In this document: one piece after another, positions 5,920 through 14,139 of the stretch
How positions within the stretch are numbered: the stretch's first letter is position 1
How the letters are laid out: the number at the start of each line of letters is the position of its first letter
Source: Sphingomonas bacterium
Lineage (GTDB): Bacteria; Pseudomonadota; Alphaproteobacteria; Sphingomonadales; Sphingomonadaceae
Direction: 5' to 3'
NCBI RefSeq assembly: GCF_028292945.1
Contig: NZ_JAQGLJ010000025.1
Span: forward strand, 1 to 37,495
DNA length: 37,495 nt
The notes under the pieces: generated by a model
What the model saw: the letters and a program-made list of their open reading frames with translations, nothing else
Database searches by the model: none
What the model was told of the DNA's origin: nothing
Position numbers and translations under genes: made by a program

Positions 5920-8184
5920 ATGGCGCAGGCGACGGGTGAAATCAGCAAGCTAGCGCTGATCGGCAACTTCCTGCCGCGCCAGTGCGGATTGGCGACCTTC
6001 ACCACCGATGTGTTCGAGGCGATGCGCGCGCGTTTCCCGGATATCGCCATCGATGTTTATGCGATGGACGATCATCCGGGCCGCTACGCCTATCCGCCCG
6101 AAGTTACCTGCGCGATTCCCGACCAGGACCTGTCAGCCTATCTTGCCGCCGCGCGGCAGATCGAGGCCAGTGGCGCGTCGGCGATATGGCTCCAGCACGA
6201 ATACGGCATCTTCGGCGGGCCGGCGGGCGAGCACATCCTGACGCTGCTCGACCGCACCACCGCGCCGGTGGTCGTCACGCTGCACACGGTGCTCGAAGAG
6301 CCGAATGTCGATCAGCGTCGGGTGATGGAAGGCCTGCTGCGCCGCGCCGCGCGGGTCGTGGTGATGGCGGAGCGCGCGCGTGACCTGCTGACGCGCATCT
6401 ATGGTGCCAACCCGCATCAGATCGTGATGATTCCGCATGGCGTGCCCGACCGCGCGCTCGCCGAGCCCGACACGCTGAAGGGTCGGTTCGGCTGGGATGG
6501 CCGCAAGGTCGTACTGACCTTTGGCCTGCTGTCGCCGGGCAAGGGCATCGAGACGGTCATCGAGGCGCTGCCCGCCGTGGCGGAGCGTCACCCGGACCTG
6601 CTCTACGTCGTGCTCGGCGCGACGCATCCCAATCTGGTGGCCCACGAGGGCGAGGCGTATCGCGACCGGCTCAAGGCGCTGGCCGACGAGCGCGGGGTCG
6701 CCGACCACGTCGCCTTCATCGACGAGTTCGTCCTTTACGACCGGCTGCTCGATTATCTTCAGGCCGCCGACCTGTATTGCACGCCGTACAAGAACCCGGC
6801 GCAGATCACGAGCGGGACGCTCGCCTACGCCGTGGGTGTGGGCAAGGCGGTGGTCTCCACCCCCTATGTCCATGCCAGCGAGATCCTGGACGACGACCAT
6901 GGCGTCCTGGTCCCGTTCGACGATGTCGCAGGCTTTGCGGCCGAAATCGAACGGCTGTTGTCCGATGATGCGGGCCGCCGCGCGCTGTCCGAGCGTGCCT
7001 ATGCGCGCGGGCGGACGATGACATGGCCGCGGCTCGCCGAGGCGACGCTGAGCGCGACGCGCGACGCGGTCGCCAGCCGGCCGCGTCGGCTGGCCGCGCG
7101 CGTCACGCCGCCCAAGCCGCTGCGTCCCGACATGGCGGCGGTCGAGCGGATGAGCGACGCGACGGGCATGCTGCAGCACTCGATCTATTCGGTGCCGGAC
7201 CGGCGCCATGGCTATTGCATCGACGACAATGCCCGCGCGCTGATGTTGATGATGGCGGTGCCCGACGCCGACCCTGTCTGGCGCGACAAATGGACGACGA
7301 TCTACGCCTCGTTCCTGCAATATGCCTGGAACGCCGACGCGCGACGCTATCGCAATTTCATGCGCTTCGACCGGACCTGGTGCGAGGACGTCGGGTCCGA
7401 GGATTCGAACGGTCGCACCTTGTGGGCGTTGGGGGTGACCGCGCGCGACGCCCGCGAGGTAAAGCATCGCGACTGGGCGACGTTGTTGTTCGACGAGACC
7501 GCGAGCCTGGCGCTGGACCTGCAATCGCTGCGTGCGCAGGCGTTCGCGATGCTGGGCGCCGCGGCGATGCTTGAGGCGCGGCCGGGACATGAGCTGTCGC
7601 TGTCGATCCTGCGGCGTTTCCCCGACGCGCACATGGCGATGCTGGAGGAAACGCGGCGGCCGGAGTGGCAGTGGTTCGAGATCGTGCTCGCCTATGACAA
7701 TGCTCGTCTGCCCCAGGGGCTGATCGCGGCCGGGCGCGCCCTCGACCGTCCGGAGCTGATCGCGTGCGGGGTGGCGACGCTGCAATGGATTTGCGACAAG
7801 CAGACCTCGCCCGAAGGCCGATTCCGTGCGGTCGGGACCGAGAGCTTCCATCGGCCCTATGCCGAGCCGCTGAAGTTCGATCAGCAGCCGCTGGAGGCGC
7901 AGGCGACGGTGGACGCCTGTGTCGAGGCGTTCCGCGCGACGGGCGACCGACATTGGGTGGCAGAGGCGCAGCGCGCTTATGGCTGGTTCCTGGGGTCGAA
8001 CGATCTCGACCTGCCGCTCGCGTCGAGCGACGACGGCGGCTGCTTCGACGGGCTGATGCCGACCGGATTGAACCGCAATCAGGGCGCGGAGTCGATTTTG
8101 GCGCTGCAACTCGCCTCCTGCGCAATTTCAGGGCTTGGAAAGGCGCGCACGAACGTGCCAGAACCCGTCAACGCCGCAGCGTAG
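5920..8184 (+). CDS. GT4-type glycosyltransferase with C-terminal helical (alpha/alpha toroid-like) domain
   Basis: The 754-residue protein has two parts. Residues 1 to about 385 are a GT-B glycosyltransferase of family 4: GNFLPRQCGLATFT at the N-terminus, WLQHEYGIFGG, HGVPD, TFGLLSPGKGIETVIEALP, and a donor-site region STPYVHASEIL. Residues 400-754 are rich in helices with motifs such as GYCIDDNARALMLM, SEDSNGRTLWALG and GLNRNQGAES, as in an (alpha/alpha) toroid. At the place of the usual E-x7-E donor motif the sequence reads QITSGTLAYAVG (Gln295, Tyr303), so both glutamates are replaced. No signal peptide or membrane segment is seen; it should be cytosolic. The gene is followed by a GH130 enzyme 46 bases on. 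Sugar and acceptor are unknown; a mannose donor is a guess from the partner. Confidence 0.82.
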   Translation: MAQATGEISKLALIGNFLPRQCGLATFTTDVFEAMRARFPDIAIDVYAMDDHPGRYAYPPEVTCAIPDQDLSAYLAAARQIEASGASAIWLQHEYGIFGGPAGEHILTLLDRTTAPVVVTLHTVLEEPNVDQRRVMEGLLRRAARVVVMAERARDLLTRIYGANPHQIVMIPHGVPDRALAEPDTLKGRFGWDGRKVVLTFGLLSPGKGIETVIEALPAVAERHPDLLYVVLGATHPNLVAHEGEAYRDRLKALADERGVADHVAFIDEFVLYDRLLDYLQAADLYCTPYKNPAQITSGTLAYAVGVGKAVVSTPYVHASEILDDDHGVLVPFDDVAGFAAEIERLLSDDAGRRALSERAYARGRTMTWPRLAEATLSATRDAVASRPRRLAARVTPPKPLRPDMAAVERMSDATGMLQHSIYSVPDRRHGYCIDDNARALMLMMAVPDADPVWRDKWTTIYASFLQYAWNADARRYRNFMRFDRTWCEDVGSEDSNGRTLWALGVTARDAREVKHRDWATLLFDETASLALDLQSLRAQAFAMLGAAAMLEARPGHELSLSILRRFPDAHMAMLEETRRPEWQWFEIVLAYDNARLPQGLIAAGRALDRPELIACGVATLQWICDKQTSPEGRFRAVGTESFHRPYAEPLKFDQQPLEAQATVDACVEAFRATGDRHWVAEAQRAYGWFLGSNDLDLPLASSDDGGCFDGLMPTGLNRNQGAESILALQLASCAISGLGKARTNVPEPVNAAA

Positions 8185-8230
8185 CCTCGTCTCGCTGGTG
8201 GCCGGTGGTGTGACGGCAGGCGAGGCGTTC

Positions 8231-9517
8231 TTGATCGATCTCAGTTATCACGACATGCGTCTGCATGCCGATCCGTCGCGGGTCGTGGTGCGGCCGTTCC
8301 ATATCGCCTGGGGCGGTCACGGCGGCCCGCCCAGCCGGACCGAGCGGCTGGTCGGCGAGGTGCTGCGCATGAGCCCTCAGGAAGCGCGCAACCAGCTGGA
8401 AACTGTGCTCAAGGATTTCGAGGCGCGGCACTGGCAGACCCGGCGCGTGTTCATGACGCGCTACGATCAGATCGAGGACATGCTCGACCTCAAGGGCGAA
8501 GAGATCGGCGACGAGAAGCGCCAGCTGATCGGCGCGTATTTCTGTCACGAATACAGCTATGCCGCCGCCGCGCTGATGAACCCCAGCGCGGTGCCGCATT
8601 TCGACCAGTCGGGGATGCCGGCGGGGTCGCAGCGCATCCTGATGTCGATGCGCGCGGTGGGCGAGGGACACATCTCGTCCGTCGCCTTCCGCGAGGGCAT
8701 CATCACCAGCGACGGCAAGCTGAAGCTCGCGCCCGAGCCACCGTTCGCGACCGCGACCGACACCATTGACACCGTCGAGGGAGAGATGCCGCAGGGCGCG
8801 GTGACGGTGCACCGGCATCGCGACAGCACGCTGTCCGGGACCGTCATCTTCCCGATCACGCAGGCGCAGTCCAAGGGGCTGGAAGACCTGCGCCTCGTCC
8901 GCTTCGTTCATGACGACGGCACGGCCGAGTGGATCGGAACCTACACCGCGTATAATGGCTCCGTCATCCAGTCGGAGCTGATGCGCACGCGCGACTTCCG
9001 CGCGTTCGATCTGGTGCCGATGACCGGCGGGGCGGCGCGCAACAAGGGCATGGCGCTGTTCCCGCGCAAGGTGGGCGGCGAGTATATGATGATCGGCCGG
9101 TCGGACGGCGAGAACCTGTTCCTGCTCAAGTCCGACAAGCTCGACCATTGGGAGGACGGCGCGAAGATCCTGACGCCCAAGTTCGGCTGGGAGCTGGTGC
9201 AGATCGGCAATTGCGGGCCGCCGATAGAGCTGGACGAGGGCTGGCTGCTGCTGACTCACGGCGTCGGCGCGATGCGCAAATATTCGATCGGTGCAGCACT
9301 GCTCGACAAGAACGATCCGTCCAAGGTGCTGGGCCGGACGGTCGAGCCGATCCTCGCCGCCAAGGATCAGGACCGCGAGGGCTATGTCCCCAACGTCGTC
9401 TATTCCTGCGGCGCGATCCGCCACGGCGACCACCTGTTCCTGCCCTATGGCATCGCCGACAGCTCGATCGGCTTCGCGTTCGTGCCGATCAAGGATCTGG
9501 TCGACGCCATGAGGTAA
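8231..9517 (+). CDS. GH130 family glycoside phosphorylase/hydrolase
   Basis: GH130 enzymes phosphorolyse or hydrolyse beta-mannosides in the cytoplasm or periplasm. The protein shows the five-bladed propeller signatures: GLEDLRLVRF (the family GxEDxR motif with the acid Asp), TYTAYNGS, NKGMALFPRKV followed by GRSDGEN, QIGNCGPPIEL, LLTHGVGAMRKYSIGAALLD, and VPNVVYSCG. No signal peptide is present. The start is uncertain: TTG at 8231 has AGGCGAGG six bases upstream and gives the N-terminus MIDLSYHDMRLHADPSRVV, which fits the family; ATG at 8255 would be eight codons shorter, and the frame is open back into the GT4 gene. It probably forms an operon with the GT4 gene. Whether it acts with phosphate or water cannot be told from sequence alone. 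Confidence 0.87.
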   Translation: MIDLSYHDMRLHADPSRVVVRPFHIAWGGHGGPPSRTERLVGEVLRMSPQEARNQLETVLKDFEARHWQTRRVFMTRYDQIEDMLDLKGEEIGDEKRQLIGAYFCHEYSYAAAALMNPSAVPHFDQSGMPAGSQRILMSMRAVGEGHISSVAFREGIITSDGKLKLAPEPPFATATDTIDTVEGEMPQGAVTVHRHRDSTLSGTVIFPITQAQSKGLEDLRLVRFVHDDGTAEWIGTYTAYNGSVIQSELMRTRDFRAFDLVPMTGGAARNKGMALFPRKVGGEYMMIGRSDGENLFLLKSDKLDHWEDGAKILTPKFGWELVQIGNCGPPIELDEGWLLLTHGVGAMRKYSIGAALLDKNDPSKVLGRTVEPILAAKDQDREGYVPNVVYSCGAIRHGDHLFLPYGIADSSIGFAFVPIKDLVDAMR

Positions 9518-9594
9518 GGCGGCGCGGGGTCATCGCCTCCGAAACGGATCAAACGTTCGTTGACCGCAAGCGCAGGTAAGCGTGTTTGGCGCCT

Positions 9595-9948
9595 ATGGAG
9601 TTCTTCGATCGCCACGGCATAGCGACGTGTTATTCACCGGACGGCGAAACCATATATCTGTGGTCAGGAGAGCCGGTCGGATATTTTCATAACGATCAGA
9701 TCTATTCTTTTCGTGGTCGCCTGCTGGGATGGCACGAAAATGGGTGGTTGTACGATCGTGTAAACAGGCCCGCTCTGTTCTCGCAGGATGCTACCGGCGG
9801 CCCGGTCAAGCCGGTCAGGCAGGTCAAGCCGGCCAAGGGTGTCCGCAAGGTGAAGCCGGTCAAGGGCGTGAGGCAGGTCGCTCACGTGCGGCGTGTCCGA
9901 AGCACGAGCTGGTCGGAATACTCTGGCGCAGGTTACTTCAATCAGTAG
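9595..9948 (+). CDS. Four-fold beta-flower protein, function unknown
   Basis: This 117-residue protein has four internal repeats of about 16 residues visible by eye: FFDRHGIATCY (3-13), IYLWSGEPVGYF (20-31), IYSFRGRLLGWH (36-47) and LYDRVNRPALFS (52-63). They match the four-fold beta-flower family reported from large-scale structure prediction. A basic, Pro-Val-Lys tail follows (KPVRQVKPAKGV and similar, residues 70-100), ending in SYWS-like aromatics. No signal peptide, so cytosolic or exported by another route. The start at 9595 (MEFF) is preferred over TTG at 9586. The gene looks less GC-rich than its neighbours, a hint of transfer. Its stop codon abuts the stop of the OPT gene on the other strand with no gap. 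No function is known to me. Confidence 0.78.
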   Translation: MEFFDRHGIATCYSPDGETIYLWSGEPVGYFHNDQIYSFRGRLLGWHENGWLYDRVNRPALFSQDATGGPVKPVRQVKPAKGVRKVKPVKGVRQVAHVRRVRSTSWSEYSGAGYFNQ

Positions 9949-11895
9949 CTATCCGCGTACGGCCAGCCGCGTGCGGCGATAAAGCCACGCGAGCAGCGCG
10001 CCGAACAGCGCCAGGCCGACGAACAGCCCGCCGGTCTCGAACTCAGGGCCGATCAGCGCCAGCGGCGCGTCGCTGCCGGTCGAATAGACGATGCCGGCGA
10101 AGATCACGCCCCACAGGGAATCGCCGACGATCATCCCCGTCGCGGTCAGCACGCCCATGCGGTGCGCGTAGCCGGGATCGCGCTGGCGCCTGGCCCAGCC
10201 TTCGTACGCCGTGCCGATCACCGCCCCGACGACGACCGGCAGGGTGACCGCCATCGGCAGGTAGATGCCGAGCCCTACGCCCAGCGGCGGCAGGCGGAGC
10301 TTGCCAGCGCGGCCGAGCAGCTCGTCGGCCAGCACCACGGCTACGCCTACAGCCGCGCCATAGCCGATCATGGTCCAGTTGAGATCACCGCCCAGCACGC
10401 CCTTGGCCAGCGCGGAGATCAGCGCCGCCTGCGGGGCCGCGAGCGCGTTCGGCCCTGCGCCGGGCATGCCGGCAAAGCCGAAGGAGGTGACCATCAGCTG
10501 CAGCACGGGCGGCACCACCACCGAGCCGAACAGCACGCCGATGCACAGCGCCACCTGCTGCTTCCACGGCGTCGCGCCGACGAGTTGGCCGGTCTTCAGG
10601 TCCTGCAGATTGTCGTTGGAGATGGTGGCGACGCCGAACACGATGCCGGTGACGATCAGCGCATAGGCGACCAGCGCGTCCGTGGTCGCGGGCGGCTGAT
10701 CCCGACCGAACAGGCCCACCAGCATCAGCCCGGCCGCGAGCACCGCGAGGATGCCGATTCCCGACACGGGCGAATTCGACGCGCCGATCAGCCCCGCCAT
10801 GTAGCCGCACACCGCGGCGATCACGAGGCCGATCACGACGACGAAGACGAGCGCGCCGGCGACCAGCAGCGGCGCGGACCCCTCCAGCGGTCCTCCCACC
10901 AGCGTCGACCAGAGCAGCCACGCAACCGGCAGAAGGATCACCAGCGATCCGCCCGCGATGACGGGGAAGGGCAGGTCGCGCTCCTCCAGCGGCACTTCCT
11001 CGCCGTCACGCGCGCGGGATGCGGCGATGGAGGAGGCGACCCCGCCGATCACCGGGCCGGCGATCTTCACCAGCGTCCACAGCGCCGCGACCCCGATCAC
11101 GCCCGCGCCCATGAAGCGCACGTCGCTGCGGAACACGCCGGTCACCCACGCCGATACCTCGCCGGCGGCGGGCGCGGCGGCGGTCAGTAGCGGCAGCGCG
11201 ATGCCGTAACTGATGATCAGCCCTGCGAGCATGGCCAGCCCGACCGACAGCCCGACCAGGTGCCCGACGCCGACCAACGCGAACGACAAGGTGCCGGACA
11301 CCATCGATGCACCGTCGCCGAGGCGGAAGAAGCTCGACGCTTCCTCGGCCGCGAGCCGGGTCTTGGTCAGGATCGCAAAGCCGGCGGCGACCAGTGCGTT
11401 GACGACGATCACCTTGAGCCCCGCAGCACTTTCCGCCTCGCCCTCGCGGCTACCCTCGCCGATCTTGAGCACGGCGGCGGCGGCGTGACCCTCCGGATAG
11501 GGAAGATCGCCGGCGACGACGAGCGCGCGCCGCAGCGGCACGGAGAACATCACGCCGAGCAAGCCGCCCGTCGCCGTGATCGCGGCCGTGGTGACGAACG
11601 GAAAGCCGCTCCACCAGCCCACCATCACCAGCCCCGGCAGCACGAAGATGATCGCCGCCAGCGTCCCCGCCGCCGACGCGACCGTCTGGACGATGTTGTT
11701 CTCCAGGATCGTCGCGCCGGGCAGGTAGCGCAGAATGGCCATCGAGATGACGGCGGCGGGGATGGAGGTGGCGAAGGTCAGCCCGACCTTCAGCCCCAGA
11801 TAGACGTTGGCGGCGGTGAACAGGAGGGTGATCAGCCCGCCGAGCAGGATGCCGCGCAGGGTGAGTTCGGCGACGGGTCTGGCGAGGGTGCTCAT
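9949..11895 (-). CDS. OPT family oligopeptide transporter
   Basis: The 648-residue protein has about 14-16 hydrophobic segments and the signatures of the OPT superfamily: the N-terminal TLRGILLGGLIT and FTAANVYLGLKVGLTFATS, a central NDNLQDLKTGQLVGATPWKQQ, and a C-terminal VGLGIYLPMAVTLP. Family members take up short peptides or metal chelates across the inner membrane by proton coupling. The start at 11895 (MSTLARPVAELTL) matches the usual short N-terminus; an ATG at 11913 would add six residues, and neither has a strong ribosome-binding site. The gene is complete. The substrate cannot be assigned; no peptidase or siderophore gene lies beside it. Confidence 0.92.
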   Translation of the reverse strand: MSTLARPVAELTLRGILLGGLITLLFTAANVYLGLKVGLTFATSIPAAVISMAILRYLPGATILENNIVQTVASAAGTLAAIIFVLPGLVMVGWWSGFPFVTTAAITATGGLLGVMFSVPLRRALVVAGDLPYPEGHAAAAVLKIGEGSREGEAESAAGLKVIVVNALVAAGFAILTKTRLAAEEASSFFRLGDGASMVSGTLSFALVGVGHLVGLSVGLAMLAGLIISYGIALPLLTAAAPAAGEVSAWVTGVFRSDVRFMGAGVIGVAALWTLVKIAGPVIGGVASSIAASRARDGEEVPLEERDLPFPVIAGGSLVILLPVAWLLWSTLVGGPLEGSAPLLVAGALVFVVVIGLVIAAVCGYMAGLIGASNSPVSGIGILAVLAAGLMLVGLFGRDQPPATTDALVAYALIVTGIVFGVATISNDNLQDLKTGQLVGATPWKQQVALCIGVLFGSVVVPPVLQLMVTSFGFAGMPGAGPNALAAPQAALISALAKGVLGGDLNWTMIGYGAAVGVAVVLADELLGRAGKLRLPPLGVGLGIYLPMAVTLPVVVGAVIGTAYEGWARRQRDPGYAHRMGVLTATGMIVGDSLWGVIFAGIVYSTGSDAPLALIGPEFETGGLFVGLALFGALLAWLYRRTRLAVRG

Positions 11896-11932
11896 CGCCA
11901 CAGCATGGCGCATTCTGCTGGCGCCGCACAAC

Positions 11933-12048
11933 ACTCCGTCACCCCGGCCTTGAGCGGGCATCCAATGCGGTGCCGAGCGACACCTCCCGATCAGCAGCGT
12001 TGTCGGCGCTCCGCGCTGGACCCGGGCTCAAGGCCGGGGTGACGGAGT
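11933..12048. repeat. Palindromic repeat pair, family D (GTCACCCCGGCCTTGAG type)
   Basis: The left arm ACTCCGTCACCCCGGCCTTG (with AGCGGGCATCCA) and the right arm near 12018-12048 (GGACCCGGGCTCAAGG, CCGGGGTGACGGAGT) are inverted copies, about 30 bases each with short mismatches, around a centre of about 55 bases. It lies in the divergent gap between the OPT gene and hom, so any promoter for either gene must lie in or beside it. Confidence 0.85.
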
Positions 12049-12102
12049 TTGGGTTGCTCTGCCGTGGCCGGCCACTTACGCGATCCGGATGAGGAACAGC
12101 AG

Positions 12103-13389
12103 ATGACCAAACCTTTGCGGATCGCTTTGGCAGGCCTGGGCACCGTTGGCGGCGGCGTGGTGCGGCTACTCGACGCCAATGCCGAGCTCATCGCGAGGCG
12201 GGCGGGGCGCGCGATCGAGGTGGTGGCGGTGTCGGCGCGGGACCGTTCCAAGGATCGCGGCTTCGACCTCGATCGCTTCGCCTGGGTCGACGATACCGCC
12301 GCGCTTGCAAGCCACGACGCCGATGTGGTGGTCGAGCTGATCGGCGGCGCGGACGGCCCGGCGCTGACGCTCGCGCGGGCGGCACTAGCAGCGGGCAAGG
12401 GGCTGGTCACCGCCAACAAGGCGATGCTCGCGCATCATGGGCTGGAGCTGGCGCAGGCGGCGGAGGCGGCGGGCGCGGCGCTGAAATTCGAGGCGGCGGT
12501 GGCGGGCGGCGTGCCGGTCGTGAAGGGCATCCGCGAAGGCGCCGCGGCGAACGCGCTCTCCCGCGTCTATGGAGTCCTCAACGGCACCTGCAATTTCATC
12601 CTGTCGACGATGGAGAGCACGGGCCGCGACTTTGCCGACGTGCTGGCGGAGGCGCAGGCGAAAGGCTTCGCGGAAGCCGATCCGAGCTTCGACATCGACG
12701 GGGTGGATGCCGCGCACAAGCTGTCGATCCTCGCCAGCCTCGCGTTCGGTACGCAGCCGGCATTCGGCGCGGTCGAGGCGAGCGGCATCCGCGCGGTGCT
12801 GGCGGCCGACATTGCGGAAGCCGCGGCGCTCGGCCATCGTGTGCGGCTGATCGGCGTGGCGGAGGAGACGGCAAACGGTCTGTTCCAGCGTGTGCACCCG
12901 CATCTGGTACCGCTCGACCATCCGCTCGCGCATGTCACCGGATCGACCAATGCGGTGGTCGTGGAGGGCAATTTCGTCGGCCGGCTGCTGTTTCAGGGAC
13001 CGGGGGCCGGCGACGGTCCGACCGCGAGCGCGGTGGTGGCCGATCTGATCGACATCGCGCGCGGCGAATGGGGGCCGCCCTTCGCGATGCCGGCGGCGGC
13101 GCTGGTCGAGGCGCGTGCCGTCGATAGCGGCGAACGCAGGGCGCGCGCGTATCTGCGGTTCGCGGTGGCAGATCGCGTCGGTGTGCTGGCGGAGATCGCA
13201 GCGGCGATGCGCGACGCGGGGGTGTCCATTGCATCGCTGATCCAGCGGGAAGCCCATGCGGATGGCACGGTGCTGGTGGCGATCGTGACGCATGAAGGGC
13301 CGGAGCGGTGCGTGGCGGCGGCGCTGGAGCGACTGCGCGGCAGTGCGAGTCTGGCAGGGCAGCCGCTGTGGATGCCGATTTTAAGTTAG
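12103..13389 (+). CDS. hom: Homoserine dehydrogenase
   Basis: Hom reduces aspartate semialdehyde to homoserine with NAD(P)H, the branch point to threonine and methionine. The 428-residue protein has the nucleotide loop ALAGLGTVGGGVV (residues 8-20), the catalytic-domain motifs ANKAMLAHHG and NGTCNFILSTM, and DIDGVDAAHKLSIL with the conserved Lys. A C-terminal ACT domain (about 345-428, RFAVADRVGVLAEIAAAM) suggests feedback control, usually by threonine. It is the stand-alone form, not fused to aspartokinase. The ATG at 12103 has AGGAAC upstream. It appears to be a single-gene unit between a family D repeat and a GC-rich gap. Confidence 0.95.
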   Translation: MTKPLRIALAGLGTVGGGVVRLLDANAELIARRAGRAIEVVAVSARDRSKDRGFDLDRFAWVDDTAALASHDADVVVELIGGADGPALTLARAALAAGKGLVTANKAMLAHHGLELAQAAEAAGAALKFEAAVAGGVPVVKGIREGAAANALSRVYGVLNGTCNFILSTMESTGRDFADVLAEAQAKGFAEADPSFDIDGVDAAHKLSILASLAFGTQPAFGAVEASGIRAVLAADIAEAAALGHRVRLIGVAEETANGLFQRVHPHLVPLDHPLAHVTGSTNAVVVEGNFVGRLLFQGPGAGDGPTASAVVADLIDIARGEWGPPFAMPAAALVEARAVDSGERRARAYLRFAVADRVGVLAEIAAAMRDAGVSIASLIQREAHADGTVLVAIVTHEGPERCVAAALERLRGSASLAGQPLWMPILS

Positions 13390-13632
13390 GGAGTAGGGAG
13401 TGGGGAGCAGGCGGGCGGAGCAGGGAGCAAGACCAGCGCCCCAGCCCCTCCCCGGCAAAAGCCGGGGCCCAGTCGACGGCCGGTAGTCAGACCTGCGCCT
13501 GATGGTGAGCAGCGGAACCAATCTCCTCTGCGCTGATGAACCGAGCCATACCCCGCGCAGCGGACTGGGCCGCGGCGTCCGCCGGGGAGAGGTGAAATCG
13601 TCAACGAGCGAAGCTCAGTTCATCCTGCTTCC
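13389..13632. other. Intergenic region with G-rich tract and a CCCCGGC/GCCGGGG hairpin
   Basis: This gap after hom holds no gene. At 13389-13415 four G-runs separated by 4, 3 and 7 bases fit the simple pattern for a G-quadruplex on the coding strand; the first run begins at the last base of the hom stop codon. At 13450-13467 a perfect 7-bp stem CCCCGGC-AAAA-GCCGGGG is followed by GCCCAGTCG, resembling half of another sphingomonad intergenic repeat; its partner arm was not found. The hairpin could end the hom transcript, but there is no T-run. The rest shows no structure I can name. Confidence 0.5.
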
Positions 13633-14094
13633 TCAACGTTCCAGCCGTCCCGCCGGCGCGGCCGCTGCCAGATCGATCGCGACCCGCTTGTCGCCATCGT
13701 GCTTCTTGGCGCGTGCCTCCCTCCGGTCCTTCAATGCATTGCCGACGCCGGTGATCGCCGCGCCGAGCATCTGGCCGATCGGCGGGCCGAAACCGACCTG
13801 ACAGCCGCCCTGCAGCGTCGCGCAGGGCGAGCGTTCCGCGACCAGCGCGCCCGTGCCGGTCTTGTACGGGTTCGACGGCACCGGCCGGTCGGGCACCACC
13901 TCGTCGGGCAGCGGCAGGCGCTGCGAGGTGGACAGGTCCTTGCCGCACACCACCACTTCCTTGCCGTCGCGCTCGATGGGCGCGCAGGGCTGCGCCAGGA
14001 TCGAGAACCGCTCGGGTGGCGCCGCGCCCATCCTGGTGACTGGGGCGGCCGTTATTGGCGGCGCGGCCTGGAGCAGGAGGGCGAGGAGGATCAT
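13633..14094 (-). CDS. Hypothetical secreted protein
   Basis: The 153-residue protein begins with a short signal peptide (MILLALLLQAAPPITAAP) and should reach the periplasm or envelope. It contains two cysteine pairs in context (QPCAPIERDGKEVVVCGKD and CATLQGGCQVG) that could form disulfides, a central Pro-rich stretch, a hydrophobic GPPIGQMLGAAITGVGNAL near residue 105-122, and a basic, Ala-rich C-terminus. I do not recognise a characterised family; proteins like this seem confined to sphingomonads. There is no strong ribosome-binding site. It lies 45 bases downstream of the CoA-binding protein gene on the same strand and may be co-transcribed with it. Confidence 0.65.
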   Translation of the reverse strand: MILLALLLQAAPPITAAPVTRMGAAPPERFSILAQPCAPIERDGKEVVVCGKDLSTSQRLPLPDEVVPDRPVPSNPYKTGTGALVAERSPCATLQGGCQVGFGPPIGQMLGAAITGVGNALKDRREARAKKHDGDKRVAIDLAAAAPAGRLER

Positions 14095-14139
14095 CGGCGC
14101 AACCTGCGCCTCGTTTGCGGCTCTTTCTAGGCGACCCCG

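Noticed and set aside
6133..8109. A 658-codon open frame antisense to the GT4 gene
   Set aside because: Arg/Gln/His-rich shadow of the GT4 reading frame.
11933..12048. Insertion sequence ends
   Set aside because: The inverted arms enclose only about 55 bases without any transposase; it is a REP-type doublet.
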